In this document: piece by piece, positions 10,180 to 19,664 of the stretch
Layout: each line of letters opens with the position of its first letter
Position numbering within the stretch: the first letter of the stretch is position 1
Assembly: GCA_005800815.1 (NCBI GenBank)
Contig: SYEK01000028.1
Location: 1 to 64,000, forward strand
Source of the DNA: Actinomycetota bacterium
GTDB taxonomy: Bacteria > Actinomycetota > Actinomycetes > Nanopelagicales > Nanopelagicaceae
Direction: 5' to 3'
DNA length: 64,000 nucleotides
Notes under the pieces: model-generated
Told to the model about the DNA's origin: nothing
Databases searched by the model: none
Seen by the model: only the letters and a program-made list of their open reading frames with translations
Made by a program: the position numbers and the translations under genes

Positions 10180-11448
10180 ATGGCAGGTATTGCGATAGAT
10201 CTTGCGCCCCTGAAAAAATCAAGGGATTTTCGCAATTTATGGGCCTCAGGGCTCATTACCTACTTTGGCTCGATGATCACCTACGTGGCCATACCTTTTC
10301 AGATCAAAGAGATGACCAACTCATATGTGGCTGTGGCCCTGAGCGCAGTAGTTGAGATCGTGCCCCTGATTGTCTTTGGCCTCTACGGTGGGGTCTTAGC
10401 CGATTATGTGGACCGCAAAAAGATGGTCTGGGCGACTGAGGCCGGAGCCCTGATCTTGACCTTAGTACTCCTGATCAACTCTCTTTTGCCCAAGCCAAAT
10501 CTGATCCTGATCTACATCATCGCTGGATTATTTGCCGCAGTCAATGGGCTCCAACGCCCTAGCGCCGATGCAGCCCTTCCACGACTAGTCGAGCATGAGG
10601 ATCTGGCGGCGGCAAGTGCCTTGATGAGTCTTCGCTGGCAGCTAGGTGTCATCGTTGGTCCAACTATCGGTGGAATCCTCATTACCTCATTTTCTATCTC
10701 GGTGGGATATGCCGCCGATGTTCTTACCTTTCTCCTCTCTCTCATTTTCTTAACGCGAGTGCGTTCGATACCTGCATCAAAAGAGGCCCAAAAGCCATCT
10801 CTGGCAGCCTTAATGGAGGGTATTCGCTATGCCTTCAAGCGCCAGGATCTATGTGGAAGTTATCTCGTAGATCTTGCGGCGATGTTCTTTGCAATGCCAA
10901 CTGCATTGATTCCATTTTGGGCAGATGAGCTGGGGGCGCAATGGGCACTTGGCCTGCTCTATGCCGCAGGTACCGTTGGCTCGGTCATCATCACATTGAC
11001 ATCGGGTTGGACCAAAAACTACTCACACCATGGTCGGGCCATCATCTGGGCGGCGATGGGATGGGGCACGGCGATCGCCTTGGCCGGGGTATGGAACTCA
11101 CTTCTCATTGTTCTTATTTTCCTGACCCTGGCCGGGGCCTCTGACATGGTCAGTGCGATCTTTCGATCAACGATGTGGAATGCGACAATCCCCGATAGCT
11201 ATCGTGGTCGACTGGCCGGTATCGAACTGCTCTCATACTCAATCGGCCCCTTGGCAGGACAGATGCGTGCAGCCTCCATGGCCGCAGTGACCAGCCTCTC
11301 CTTTTCGGTGACCTCAGGAGGCATTATCTGCGTGATTGCAGTGGTGCTTTTGGCGAGTTTCATGCCTAAATTTCGGCGATTTGACCTCAAAACCAATGAA
11401 TTTGCTCTTGCAAAAATACGTGAGAATCAAACTCGCCCGATTGAGTAA
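10180..11448 (+). CDS. MFS transporter, EntS-like (MFS_3) exporter family
   Basis: About twelve hydrophobic segments over 422 residues. The family-typical loop between helices 2 and 3 reads YGGVLADYVDRKKMV, and NGLQRPSADAALPRLV, a feature of EntS-like drug/siderophore exporters, follows. The ATG at 10180 lies 10 nt after panB and gives the N-terminus MAGIAIDLAPLKKSRDFRNLW, the usual start of this subfamily. The longer ORF would overlap panB. The start has no clear ribosome-binding site, so translation may be coupled to panB. The substrate cannot be inferred; linkage to panB may simply be operon structure. Confidence 0.8.
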   Translation: MAGIAIDLAPLKKSRDFRNLWASGLITYFGSMITYVAIPFQIKEMTNSYVAVALSAVVEIVPLIVFGLYGGVLADYVDRKKMVWATEAGALILTLVLLINSLLPKPNLILIYIIAGLFAAVNGLQRPSADAALPRLVEHEDLAAASALMSLRWQLGVIVGPTIGGILITSFSISVGYAADVLTFLLSLIFLTRVRSIPASKEAQKPSLAALMEGIRYAFKRQDLCGSYLVDLAAMFFAMPTALIPFWADELGAQWALGLLYAAGTVGSVIITLTSGWTKNYSHHGRAIIWAAMGWGTAIALAGVWNSLLIVLIFLTLAGASDMVSAIFRSTMWNATIPDSYRGRLAGIELLSYSIGPLAGQMRAASMAAVTSLSFSVTSGGIICVIAVVLLASFMPKFRRFDLKTNEFALAKIRENQTRPIE

Positions 11449-11616
11449 GTTTTTTCTCATCAAATCTTCATGAATACATAAAAAATCCCCAAAAAGAAAT
11501 TGCGACACGCACCCATTTATTTCGCTCACAGGGTGGCAATTTGCCCTAAATAGTGTCACGCTTGTCTATGAAAAGGTTTGGGTGACGGATCCGAACCATT
11601 CCGATAGGAGAAGTAC

Positions 11617-11877
11617 GTGGCCGCAGCAAAGAAAGCAGCACCAAAGAAGCGCCGTAAGAAGGCAGCAGCACCAGCTGCTCCAAAGAAGCGCCGTAAGAAG
11701 GCAGCAGCTAAGAAGGCAGCTCCAAAGCGCCGTAAGAAGGCAGCAGCCAAGAAGGCAGCTCCAAAGCGTCGCCGTAAGAAGGCAGCAGCCAAGAAGGCAG
11801 CTCCAAAGCGTCGCCGTAAGAAGGCAGCAGCAGCTGCTCCAAAGAAGCGCCGTCGTAAGAAGGCAGCTAAGAAGTAA
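11617..11877 (+). CDS. Lys/Ala/Arg-rich histone H1-like DNA-binding protein
   Basis: An 86-residue protein made almost wholly of repeats such as KKAAPKRRRKKAAAK, starting at GTG with AGGAG 6 nt upstream. It resembles the basic C-terminal tail that mycobacterial and streptomycete HU proteins (HupB, HupS) carry, but here it is a free-standing gene while the HU gene at 35 kb has no tail. It is expected to bind DNA or RNA non-specifically and compact the nucleoid. The internal repetition gives long false ORFs on both strands. It is monocistronic with its own strong terminator. Confidence 0.8.
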   Translation: MAAAKKAAPKKRRKKAAAPAAPKKRRKKAAAKKAAPKRRKKAAAKKAAPKRRRKKAAAKKAAPKRRRKKAAAAAPKKRRRKKAAKK

Positions 11878-11893
11878 CTATCACTTAAAAAAA

Positions 11894-11921
11894 CCCGCCA
11901 CTCTATGTGGCGGGTTTTTTT
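11894..11921 (+). terminator. Rho-independent terminator of the histone-like gene
   Basis: Eight-bp GC-rich stem CCCGCCAC / GTGGCGGG with a TCTAT loop followed by seven T, 17 nt after the stop codon. The preceding A-run could make it work on the other strand too. Confidence 0.92.
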
Positions 11922-12039
11922 ATGCCCGCTCTCTCCTTGAATCCTCCTGTGAATATAGATGCTCAAACTCCGAGTGGGTTTAGCCGGGTGAGTGCGGTAG
12001 CGTTTTGCCTCAGTTAATCGGTGAAAAAGGAGAGATCCC

Positions 12040-13989
12040 GTGAAATTGCAAAACTCTGGCCTGGATATGAGCCACAGGGATATATCTGTGCGGGTTCAAG
12101 ATGATCTCTATCGCCACTTCAATGGTGCCTGGCTCAGTACCGCCGAGATTCCAGCAGATCGCGCAAGTGATGGAGCATTTGTAAAACTTAGAGTTGAATC
12201 TGAGGCACGGGTTCGAGAGATCATCGAGAGTGCTACAGGAACGCAGGAGGCGACTAAACTCAGCAATCTTTATCACTCCTTCATGGACACTGAGTCGGTC
12301 AATGCCAAAGGTGTATCGCCCATCAGCGCAGCCCTTGCCCAAGTTGATCTCATCTCAACTATCAGCGATTTCACCCGAACCCTATCCAGGCTTGAGGCAC
12401 ATGGGGTACCTGGAATATTCGCCAGCTATATCTATGCCGATGAGAAGGATGCCTCCACCAATATCATGTATCTGGGCCAGGGCGGAATCTCCCTTCCCGA
12501 TGAGGCCTATTACCGCGAAGACAAGTATGAAGAAATTCGCACCGCCTTCCTTGAGCATGTGAGCAGGATGTTCGAGCTAGCAGGCCTGCAAGCACCGGGA
12601 CAAAACGCTGCACGGGTCATGGCCCTTGAGACCAGTATCGCCAGCCACCATTGGGATCAGGTCACTAACCGGGATGCAACGCTGACCTATAACAAGATGG
12701 TGCGCGCACAGGTCGTGGGATTGATGCCGGCATTTGACTGGAATCTTTATATGGAGGCCGGTGAGATTGCATCCCTCGTCTTGGACTCTGTGATCATCCA
12801 ACAGCCATCATTTTTTGAGGGGCTGGGAGTTCTTTTAGCTAGTTTTGATCTCGATGCTTGGCGGGCTTGGCTCAAGTGGCACATCATCAGTGCAGGTGCG
12901 CCCTACATGAGCGATGCCTTCGTAGGTGAGAACTTTAACTTTTACGGCAAGACACTCAGCGGCACCCCAGAGCTGCGAGAGCGCTGGAAGCGCGCTGTAT
13001 CCATGATCGAAGGCTCACTGGGTGAGGCCGTTGGAAAGATCTATGTCCAGAGTTATTTCCCTGCACAGGCAAAGTCTCGTATGGAAGACCTTGTTGCCAA
13101 TCTGATAGAGGCCTATCGGGTAAGTATCAATGAGCTTGATTGGATGAGTCCGCAAACCAAGCTAAAGGCGTTAGAAAAATTGGACAAGTTCCGCCCTAAG
13201 ATCGGCTATCCCGATAAGTGGCGCGATTACAGCGCACTGCAAACGAGCCCTGATGATCTCTATGGAAATGTGGGACGCGTCGTAAAGTTCGCACGCGATC
13301 GTGAACTGGCAAAGATAGGAAAGCCTGTCGATCGCGATGAGTGGTTTATGGCGCCCCAGACAGTTAATGCCTACTACAACCCGGTCATGAATGAGATCGT
13401 CTTTCCAGCTGCAATCCTGCAGCCACCATTTTTTGGACTCGATCACGATGATGCCGTCAATTACGGTGGAATCGGGGCGGTCATTGGCCACGAAATCGGT
13501 CATGGCTTTGATGATCAAGGCTCGAAATATGATGGAGATGGCGCCCTCAACAACTGGTGGAGCGATGAGGACCGTGCCGCCTTCGAAGAGCGCACCAAGG
13601 CTCTCATCGCACAATATGACCTGCTCAGGCCGCAGGAGGCCCCTGATGTCACGGTCAATGGTGCTCTGACGATCGGTGAGAATATCGGTGACCTGGGTGG
13701 ATTGACGATTGCATTCAAGGCCTACCAGATCGCCTTGGATGGAAAGCCATCACCGATCATTGATGGCCTTACTGGTGAACAGCGTTTGATGCTCTCCTGG
13801 GCTCAGATCTGGCGCACAAAGCTGCGCCCCCAAGAGATGCGCCGTCGAATCGCAACAGATCCACACTCCCCTGCAGAGTTTCGCTGTAATCAGATCGTTA
13901 AGAACTTCACGCCATTCTATGAGGCCTTCGATGTGAGCGAAAAAGATGCTCTCTGGTTAGATGAGCATCAACGCGTTGCGATTTGGTAG
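12040..13989 (+). CDS. pepO: M13-family zinc metallopeptidase (PepO/neprilysin-like)
   Basis: Oligopeptide-cleaving zinc peptidase. The 649 residues contain an N-terminal M13 domain (LYRHFNGAWLSTAEIP) and the catalytic M13 domain. That domain carries VNAYYNPVMNEIVFPAAILQPPFF, HExxH as VIGHEIGHGFDDQG (His near 484) and the downstream Glu ligand motif GENIGDLGGL (Glu near 547). There is no signal peptide or membrane anchor, so it is probably cytoplasmic and degrades peptides, unlike the anchored animal enzymes. GTG start with GGAG 7 nt upstream. tgt follows after 3 nt, and the Dpp importer genes are convergent next door. Confidence 0.93.
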   Translation: MKLQNSGLDMSHRDISVRVQDDLYRHFNGAWLSTAEIPADRASDGAFVKLRVESEARVREIIESATGTQEATKLSNLYHSFMDTESVNAKGVSPISAALAQVDLISTISDFTRTLSRLEAHGVPGIFASYIYADEKDASTNIMYLGQGGISLPDEAYYREDKYEEIRTAFLEHVSRMFELAGLQAPGQNAARVMALETSIASHHWDQVTNRDATLTYNKMVRAQVVGLMPAFDWNLYMEAGEIASLVLDSVIIQQPSFFEGLGVLLASFDLDAWRAWLKWHIISAGAPYMSDAFVGENFNFYGKTLSGTPELRERWKRAVSMIEGSLGEAVGKIYVQSYFPAQAKSRMEDLVANLIEAYRVSINELDWMSPQTKLKALEKLDKFRPKIGYPDKWRDYSALQTSPDDLYGNVGRVVKFARDRELAKIGKPVDRDEWFMAPQTVNAYYNPVMNEIVFPAAILQPPFFGLDHDDAVNYGGIGAVIGHEIGHGFDDQGSKYDGDGALNNWWSDEDRAAFEERTKALIAQYDLLRPQEAPDVTVNGALTIGENIGDLGGLTIAFKAYQIALDGKPSPIIDGLTGEQRLMLSWAQIWRTKLRPQEMRRRIATDPHSPAEFRCNQIVKNFTPFYEAFDVSEKDALWLDEHQRVAIW

Positions 13990-13992
13990 CTC

Positions 13993-15228
13993 GTGGACTT
14001 CTCCTTTGATATCACACATGCACAATCGCACTCACGTGCCCGTGTAGGGACCATCCATACACCACATGGTCTGATTCACACACCTGCCTTCATCCCAGTA
14101 GGCACCAGGGCCAGTGTCAAAGCGGTGCTCCCAGAGGCTATGGCAGATCTTGGTGCGCAGGCCTTGTTGGCAAATGCCTACCACCTCTATCTTCAACCCG
14201 GTCCTGAGATCTTGGATCAGGCTGGCGGACTTGGAGCATTCATGAACTGGCCCGGGCCAACTCTTACCGACTCCGGTGGCTTCCAAGTTCTATCTCTGGG
14301 TGTTGGATTCAAAAAAGTATTGGCGATGGATGTCGATACTTTCCGAGATGATGATGTCATCGCACAGAATAAAGAGCGCCTGGCCCACGTAGATGATGAG
14401 GGCGTCACCTTCAAATCTCACTTGGATGGCTCGATGCATAGATTTACCCCAGAGGTCTCCATGCAGGTCCAACACAAGATCGGTGCCGATATCATCTTTG
14501 CCTTTGATGAGTGCACGACGTTGCACAACACGCGTGCCTATCAAGTTCTGGCGATGGAGCGCACCTATGCCTGGGCGATTAGGTGCCTCGATGAGCACAA
14601 GCGATTGACCGATGAGCGTATCGACAAGCCTTATCAAGGCCTCTTCGCTGTCATCCAGGGCGCCCAGTATGAGGAGCTGCGCAAACGAGCGGCCACCGAG
14701 TTAGGGGGCCTTGAATCAGATGGTCAGCGCTTTGATGGCTTTGGGATCGGTGGGGCATTGGATAAATCCCAGTTAGGCACAATCATCACCTGGGTCAATG
14801 AGATCTTGCCCGAGGGCAAGCCACGTCACTTACTGGGTATCGGTGCCCCTGAGGATCTCTTTGTAGGTGTTGAGAACGGGATCGATACATTTGACTGTGT
14901 CCTTGCCAGCAGAATCGCTCGCACCAGTGCTGTCTATACGATGGAAGGGCGTTTTAACCTCTCTAACAGCGGTTATAAGCGCGATTTCACGCCAATAGAT
15001 GATGAATGTGACTGTTACACCTGTACTCACTACACACGGGCCTATCTACACCATGTCTTTCGCGCTAGAGAGCTCGTTGCTGCAACACTTGCGACGATCC
15101 ATAATGAGCGCTTTATTGTGCGCTTGGTCGATCAGATGCGACAGGCTCTTATCGATGGCACCTTTATGGATATGAAGGCCGAGTTTTTGGGCCGATACCT
15201 TCATCGAAGTGGACAGTCGAGCAACTAA
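13993..15228 (+). CDS. tgt: tRNA-guanine (queuine) transglycosylase
   Basis: Exchanges guanine 34 of GUN-anticodon tRNAs for a 7-deazaguanine base. Visible features are THAQSHSRARVGTIHTPHG at the N-terminus, LANAYHLYLQPG, the catalytic TDSGGFQVLSLG, the nucleophile-region Asp in FDCVLASRIART, and the zinc site CDCYTCTHYTRAYLHH. The 411 residues are full length. GTG start 3 nt after pepO, so co-transcribed. No other queuosine genes are in the window, so the base may be salvaged or made elsewhere. Confidence 0.94.
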   Translation: MDFSFDITHAQSHSRARVGTIHTPHGLIHTPAFIPVGTRASVKAVLPEAMADLGAQALLANAYHLYLQPGPEILDQAGGLGAFMNWPGPTLTDSGGFQVLSLGVGFKKVLAMDVDTFRDDDVIAQNKERLAHVDDEGVTFKSHLDGSMHRFTPEVSMQVQHKIGADIIFAFDECTTLHNTRAYQVLAMERTYAWAIRCLDEHKRLTDERIDKPYQGLFAVIQGAQYEELRKRAATELGGLESDGQRFDGFGIGGALDKSQLGTIITWVNEILPEGKPRHLLGIGAPEDLFVGVENGIDTFDCVLASRIARTSAVYTMEGRFNLSNSGYKRDFTPIDDECDCYTCTHYTRAYLHHVFRARELVAATLATIHNERFIVRLVDQMRQALIDGTFMDMKAEFLGRYLHRSGQSSN

Positions 15229-15232
15229 CTCC

Positions 15233-16903
15233 CTACTTCTTAAGGGCTAAACGCGCCTCACGACGGATACGTTGCTCTGCAGGATCAGGTACCGGAACCG
15301 CTGAGATCAAGCGCCGGGTGTAGTCATTTTTTGGACTCTTCAAAATCTGATCACGCTCGCCCGACTCAACGAGCAGGCCGTCTTGCATCACTGCAATGCG
15401 GTGCGCCAAGATATCCACAACGGCTAAGTCGTGAGAGATAAAGAGGCAGGCAAAGTTTAACTTGCCTTGCAGCTCTTGGAGAAGATCCAGGAAGCGGGCC
15501 TGTACTGAGACATCTAGAGCAGATGTCGGCTCATCGGCGATCAAGAGATCCGGAGTGAGCGCCAGGGCACGAGCGATACCCACGCGCTGTCGCTGACCAC
15601 CGGAGAGCTCATGCGGATAACGGTTTCGATAACTACGTGGAAGCTCTACTTGATCAAGTAACTCCTCGACCATCCTGGCTAACTCTGGACCCTTCGCCAA
15701 CTTAGCTAGGAAGATCGGCTCACCAATTGATTCACCGATTGGAAGTCGGGGGTTAAGAGATGAGGCTGGATCTTGAAAGACAATACCTGTATGGCGACGA
15801 ATCCCAAAGAGCTCCTTTTGAGATGCCTGACTGATGTCCTTACCCACAATCTCAAGTGAGCCCTCCTTGATAGGAATAAGTCCGATCGATGCACGGCCCA
15901 CGGTCGTCTTGCCAGAGCCCGACTCGCCAACAAGGCCCACGATCTCACCCGGGAAGATCTCAAGAGAAAAGTTCTTTACGGCCACAAATGCTGGAACCCG
16001 CCCGCGCTTGGGATACTCGATAGTGACATTCTCGAGCTTTAACACAGGCGCAGGTTTTGAACTCTCCTTATAGGCAAGTACGCGCTTCTTTGAAGCACCC
16101 AACTTGGGAACGGCCGCTAGGAGCTCCCGAGTGTAGGGGTGGCGCGGCCTATTGAAGATTTGGTCGGCCGTACCACTCTCAACGGTTAGCCCATCTTTCA
16201 TGACGATGATCTCATCGGCCATATCTGCAACTACGCCCATATCATGGGTGATAAGCAGAATTGCTGAGTTGAGTTTGTCCTTAAGTCCACGCATCAGATC
16301 AAGGATCTCGGCCTGGACTGTCACATCCAGCGCCGTCGTTGGCTCATCGGCGACAAGCAACCCTGGATCACATGCCAGTGCCTGCGCGATCATCGCCCGC
16401 TGGCGCTGACCTCCCGATAGTTGATGTGGATATTTCTCGATTGATATCTGTGGATCTGGGATATCGACCATAGTAATAAGTTCAAGGGCGCGAGCATGTG
16501 CCTCTTTAGGGCCCATATCAAAGTGGTTACGCAAGGTCTCCACTATCTGATAACCAATCGTGAAAAGGGGATTTAGTGCCGTCATCGGCTCTTGGAATAT
16601 ATAGGCAACCTCTTTTCCGCGAAACTTGCGCAGCAATAATGGCTTTGCATTGAGCATCTCTTGATCTTTGACCATGACAGAGCCTGACATCCGAGCATTT
16701 GCCGCCAAAAGTGACATGAGCCCCAGTGCCACTGTTGATTTTCCAGCACCCGATTCACCTACTATGGCAGTGACTTTGCCTGGCGCTAGCTCCATATTCA
16801 TATCGATAACTGCTGGGTACCACACGCCATCTACCCAAAAGTCGATATTAAAGTCAGAGATTTTTAAGAGACTGCCGGAGGCGGATTTGTTGGTCTGCAT
16901 CAT
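15233..16903 (-). CDS. Oligopeptide ABC transporter, fused double ATPase (DppD-DppF)
   Basis: Energises the importer encoded upstream. Two complete ABC domains lie in one chain. The first has Walker [11 protein letters not shown], signature [10 protein letters not shown] and Walker [13 protein letters not shown]. The second (from about residue 285) has [20 protein letters not shown] and [12 protein letters not shown]. The second domain lacks the usual C-terminal Cys-rich oligopeptide motif and ends [10 protein letters not shown]. The ATG at 16903 sits inside the dppC stop (TGATG), so it is translationally coupled; another ATG follows at 16900. It is convergent with tgt, leaving only 4 nt between the two stop codons. 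Confidence 0.93.
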   Translation of the reverse strand: MMQTNKSASGSLLKISDFNIDFWVDGVWYPAVIDMNMELAPGKVTAIVGESGAGKSTVALGLMSLLAANARMSGSVMVKDQEMLNAKPLLLRKFRGKEVAYIFQEPMTALNPLFTIGYQIVETLRNHFDMGPKEAHARALELITMVDIPDPQISIEKYPHQLSGGQRQRAMIAQALACDPGLLVADEPTTALDVTVQAEILDLMRGLKDKLNSAILLITHDMGVVADMADEIIVMKDGLTVESGTADQIFNRPRHPYTRELLAAVPKLGASKKRVLAYKESSKPAPVLKLENVTIEYPKRGRVPAFVAVKNFSLEIFPGEIVGLVGESGSGKTTVGRASIGLIPIKEGSLEIVGKDISQASQKELFGIRRHTGIVFQDPASSLNPRLPIGESIGEPIFLAKLAKGPELARMVEELLDQVELPRSYRNRYPHELSGGQRQRVGIARALALTPDLLIADEPTSALDVSVQARFLDLLQELQGKLNFACLFISHDLAVVDILAHRIAVMQDGLLVESGERDQILKSPKNDYTRRLISAVPVPDPAEQRIRREARLALKK

Positions 16904-17970
16904 CAAGGACCTGCCTTGACATCGACTTTTGCTCTCAAGCGGTCTTTCTTAGTGATTCTTCTCCTTTGGCGGGGATCGAATGCATCACGCAGACCATCAC
17001 CAATGAAGTTCACGCACAGAGCAATGGTGATAATGAAGAATCCTGGCCACCAAAATAGAAAGGGACGAGTAGTAAAGGCCGATTCATACTGACTAATTAA
17101 GAGCCCGAGTGAGACATCGGGTGCAACGACACCAAAGCCTAAATATGAGAGCGCAGTTTCAGTCAAAATCGCACCAGCCATGATGAGAGTAATGATGACA
17201 ATGATCTGACCTATAGCGTTTGGCAGTATGTGCTTGAAGGTGATGCGCACATTAGATGCACCTGCAACCCTTGCGGCATCAACAAACTCCATCTCACGCA
17301 ATGATAGGAACTGTGCTCTCACGAGCCGGGCAAGGCCTGTCCAGCCCAATAGACCCAAGAACAAGGCGAGAAAAAGTGGTCCGACACGGCCCGCGGCCTT
17401 ACCAATGACGGCTGCGATGATGATCCCTGGGACGGTTTGAATGAAATCAACCAATCTCATCAGGACTGCATCCACCCGTTTTCCATAAAACCCTGCGATT
17501 GAGCCCACGACCACACCGATAAAGCCTGAGACAGCACCAATCACAAACATGATCATCAAAGAGCGGCGAGCACCATTCATCACAAGGGCAAAATAATCCC
17601 GACCAATATCATCTTGGCCAAAAGGATGCTTGCCTAACCCGAAAGCACCCGATGGGTTGAGCGATAAGGTGGGGCAGCCTGTCGTGCCGCCCGGGCAATC
17701 CTCATAACGCAGCTCAGGAATATCCTCCACGGTCCATTTCCACCAACCTGGAATCCTTACCGCTCCAATTTTGGTGTCAAGTGCGCTGATAACAAAGACA
17801 ATCAGAGTGGTGAGCACAAACAGGGCGATTACCGCCCCACGATGGCGGAAGAATCTACGCCGAACAATCTGACCCTGACTTAATCCCTCTACCTCTTTGT
17901 TTGCGATAGCACTCTCGCCCCCCGAGAGAATCTCCCCAGAAGTGTCTTTGTCACGTCCAAATAATTTCAT
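16903..17970 (-). CDS. dppC: Oligopeptide ABC transporter permease DppC
   Basis: Inner-membrane permease of 355 residues. It has a cytoplasmic N-terminus, a first membrane helix (VIALFVLTTLIVFVISAL), then an external loop with two Cys (DCPGGTTGCP). The DppC signature HPFGQDDIGRDYF follows, then five more helices and the ATPase-contact loop EMEFVDAARVAGASN. The external loop is longer than usual. It starts 2 nt after dppB and ends overlapping the ATPase gene. Confidence 0.93.
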   Translation of the reverse strand: MKLFGRDKDTSGEILSGGESAIANKEVEGLSQGQIVRRRFFRHRGAVIALFVLTTLIVFVISALDTKIGAVRIPGWWKWTVEDIPELRYEDCPGGTTGCPTLSLNPSGAFGLGKHPFGQDDIGRDYFALVMNGARRSLMIMFVIGAVSGFIGVVVGSIAGFYGKRVDAVLMRLVDFIQTVPGIIIAAVIGKAAGRVGPLFLALFLGLLGWTGLARLVRAQFLSLREMEFVDAARVAGASNVRITFKHILPNAIGQIIVIITLIMAGAILTETALSYLGFGVVAPDVSLGLLISQYESAFTTRPFLFWWPGFFIITIALCVNFIGDGLRDAFDPRQRRRITKKDRLRAKVDVKAGP

Positions 17971-17972
17971 AG

Positions 17973-19511
17973 CTACTTACCTAACCGAATCCGCGGATCT
18001 AGCACTGAATATAAAAGGTCGGCTATCAAATTTCCCATGACTACAAGTATGGACAAGAGAAGATTCACACCCATGAGAAGGTTGAGGTCATAACTGTTGA
18101 TGGCCTTGATTCCCAAAGTTCCCATACCCTGCCACCCAAAGACACGCTCAGTGATAACGGCTCCACTGATAAGGCCCAGAACCTCACCCACAAATAAACT
18201 CGAGAGAGGCAGCATCATATTACGAAATGCATGACGCGTTACGACCGTACGTTCATTCAAGCCTTTAGCTCGGGCTGTACGGATGTAATCTTGATTCAGG
18301 ACCTCTAATAAAGAGCCGCGTGTATATCGAATCCATCCTGCAAGTGAGATCAGAATCAGGGCTAAAGTGGGCAAGACAAGGTGGGAAATGATGTCCAAGT
18401 TGTTGAGCCAAAAATCATCAGTTACCAGCTGATCTTTTCGTTGGCCATAGGTGGGCACGGGGCGACCATTAACGGCATCAGTTGCCATGTAGCCTGACCA
18501 ACTCTGCATGACTCGATCGGTGAGGATGAGAAAACCAGATAAAATTCCGGTAATAATCGCGGTTCTGGCGATTGGTCCCCGATCAATCCTGCTAAAAATC
18601 CTGGAGAGAGTGATACCCGTGAGAACGATCAAAACGATCAATAGAAAAATAGTGAGGTAGGAGCCAAAATTATTGAAGACCCATTGAGCTGGATAGTAGG
18701 AAAGGAATGCAAGAGCGGCCATACTCAGAGCTGCATTACGGGCGGGCTTGTTCTCAACTCCAGTCGATATCGAGGTCACACCGATGGCAAGGCCACCTGA
18801 GAGGAGTCCGACTAAAATAGGACCAAGACCTGGATTGAGATACCAGTCAGTGAGATCTATGGCCCACAGAAGCAGAAAATTTGTGGCGAATGCCCCAGCA
18901 AAAATACTCCAAAACCTTTTACGCTCTCCCCCAAAGAGTGCGCCCCAGAACACCCCGGTGAATGTCGATGCCAGCACCATCCATAAAGTGGGAATATCGG
19001 GGTCACCAAGGAAATTGTTGAATTGAATGGCCATGAACTCTTTGAGCAGGACTGCTATCCAAAATATCGGTAGCGAATACAAAAGGAAGGCCAAGAAGGT
19101 CATTCCATAATCGAAACGACTGTACTGGCGAAGCGCGGAGATAATCCCAAAGGCCATGCCAAGTATTAAGGCCGTAAAGGTAGCAACTAGAACAAGTCGC
19201 AGGGTCACCGGAATCGCATATGCAAGCTCCTCTTGAACAGAGGATGCCTCGCGGGTCATTCCCAGGTTGAGATTTCCTACAAAGAGGCCCAAAACTCCTT
19301 TGAGCCATAAAAAATACCTTAACGGAGGGGGTACATCTAAGTTCAGGTCCCGTGTCAGGGCGATTATCTGTTGACGAGCACCATCGTCGCTACTCAATCG
19401 AAGCTCGGCTAGCGGATCACTTGCATACGCTGCTAGATTGAAAACAAGAAAACTAGAGCCAAATAAAATTACAATCGACACACCAATGCGGCGCATGATG
19501 TAACTGAGCAT
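17973..19511 (-). CDS. dppB: Oligopeptide ABC transporter permease DppB with large membrane insertion
   Basis: The N-terminus (LSYIMRRIGVSIVILFGSSFLVF) and C-terminus (LAGWIRYTRGSLLEVLNQDYIRTARAKGL, with the EAA loop) are those of a DppB permease. The protein is about 512 residues instead of ~310-340. The excess is a hydrophobic block at roughly residues 165-365 with several extra predicted helices, placed between the second and third canonical helices. The start at 19511 is chosen for GGGAG upstream; the track's 19529 start lacks it. The partner permease DppC is nearly normal. Confidence 0.9.
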   Translation of the reverse strand: MLSYIMRRIGVSIVILFGSSFLVFNLAAYASDPLAELRLSSDDGARQQIIALTRDLNLDVPPPLRYFLWLKGVLGLFVGNLNLGMTREASSVQEELAYAIPVTLRLVLVATFTALILGMAFGIISALRQYSRFDYGMTFLAFLLYSLPIFWIAVLLKEFMAIQFNNFLGDPDIPTLWMVLASTFTGVFWGALFGGERKRFWSIFAGAFATNFLLLWAIDLTDWYLNPGLGPILVGLLSGGLAIGVTSISTGVENKPARNAALSMAALAFLSYYPAQWVFNNFGSYLTIFLLIVLIVLTGITLSRIFSRIDRGPIARTAIITGILSGFLILTDRVMQSWSGYMATDAVNGRPVPTYGQRKDQLVTDDFWLNNLDIISHLVLPTLALILISLAGWIRYTRGSLLEVLNQDYIRTARAKGLNERTVVTRHAFRNMMLPLSSLFVGEVLGLISGAVITERVFGWQGMGTLGIKAINSYDLNLLMGVNLLLSILVVMGNLIADLLYSVLDPRIRLGK

Positions 19512-19570
19512 TATTAAACTCCCATTCACATGAGGATAAATCTGGCAAGCAGCTCGAATTCACACAATAG

Positions 19571-19609
19571 TGCAAGTGGCACCTAAATGTTGCCTAGGTG
19601 CCACTTGCA
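19571..19609 (-). promoter_or_regulatory. 15-bp perfect hairpin in the dppA-dppB intergenic region
   Basis: TGCAAGTGGCACCTA pairs perfectly with TAGGTGCCACTTGCA across a 9-nt loop. No T-run follows on either strand. Its place right after the binding-protein gene fits an mRNA-stabilising or partial-termination element that gives more DppA than permease. Confidence 0.7.
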
Positions 19610-19620
19610 TCTCACTAGTA

Positions 19621-19664
19621 CCGCCCATATGGGCGGATCTAATAGTCCAAAATCAGACTATTAG
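19621..19664 (-). promoter_or_regulatory. Two further short hairpins at the dppA 3' end
   Basis: CCGCCC-ATAT-GGGCGG (19621-19636) and CTAATAGTC / GACTATTAG (19639-19664, 9 bp, 8-nt loop) stand in tandem with the larger stem. The second includes the dppA stop codon. Together they make three stem-loops within 95 nt. Confidence 0.6.

Noticed and set aside
11556-11983. Long Arg/Phe/Gln-rich ORFs on both strands across the histone-like gene
   Set aside because: They are mirror images of the AAG/GCA/CGC repeats of the Lys/Ala-rich gene, which alone has a ribosome-binding site and terminator.
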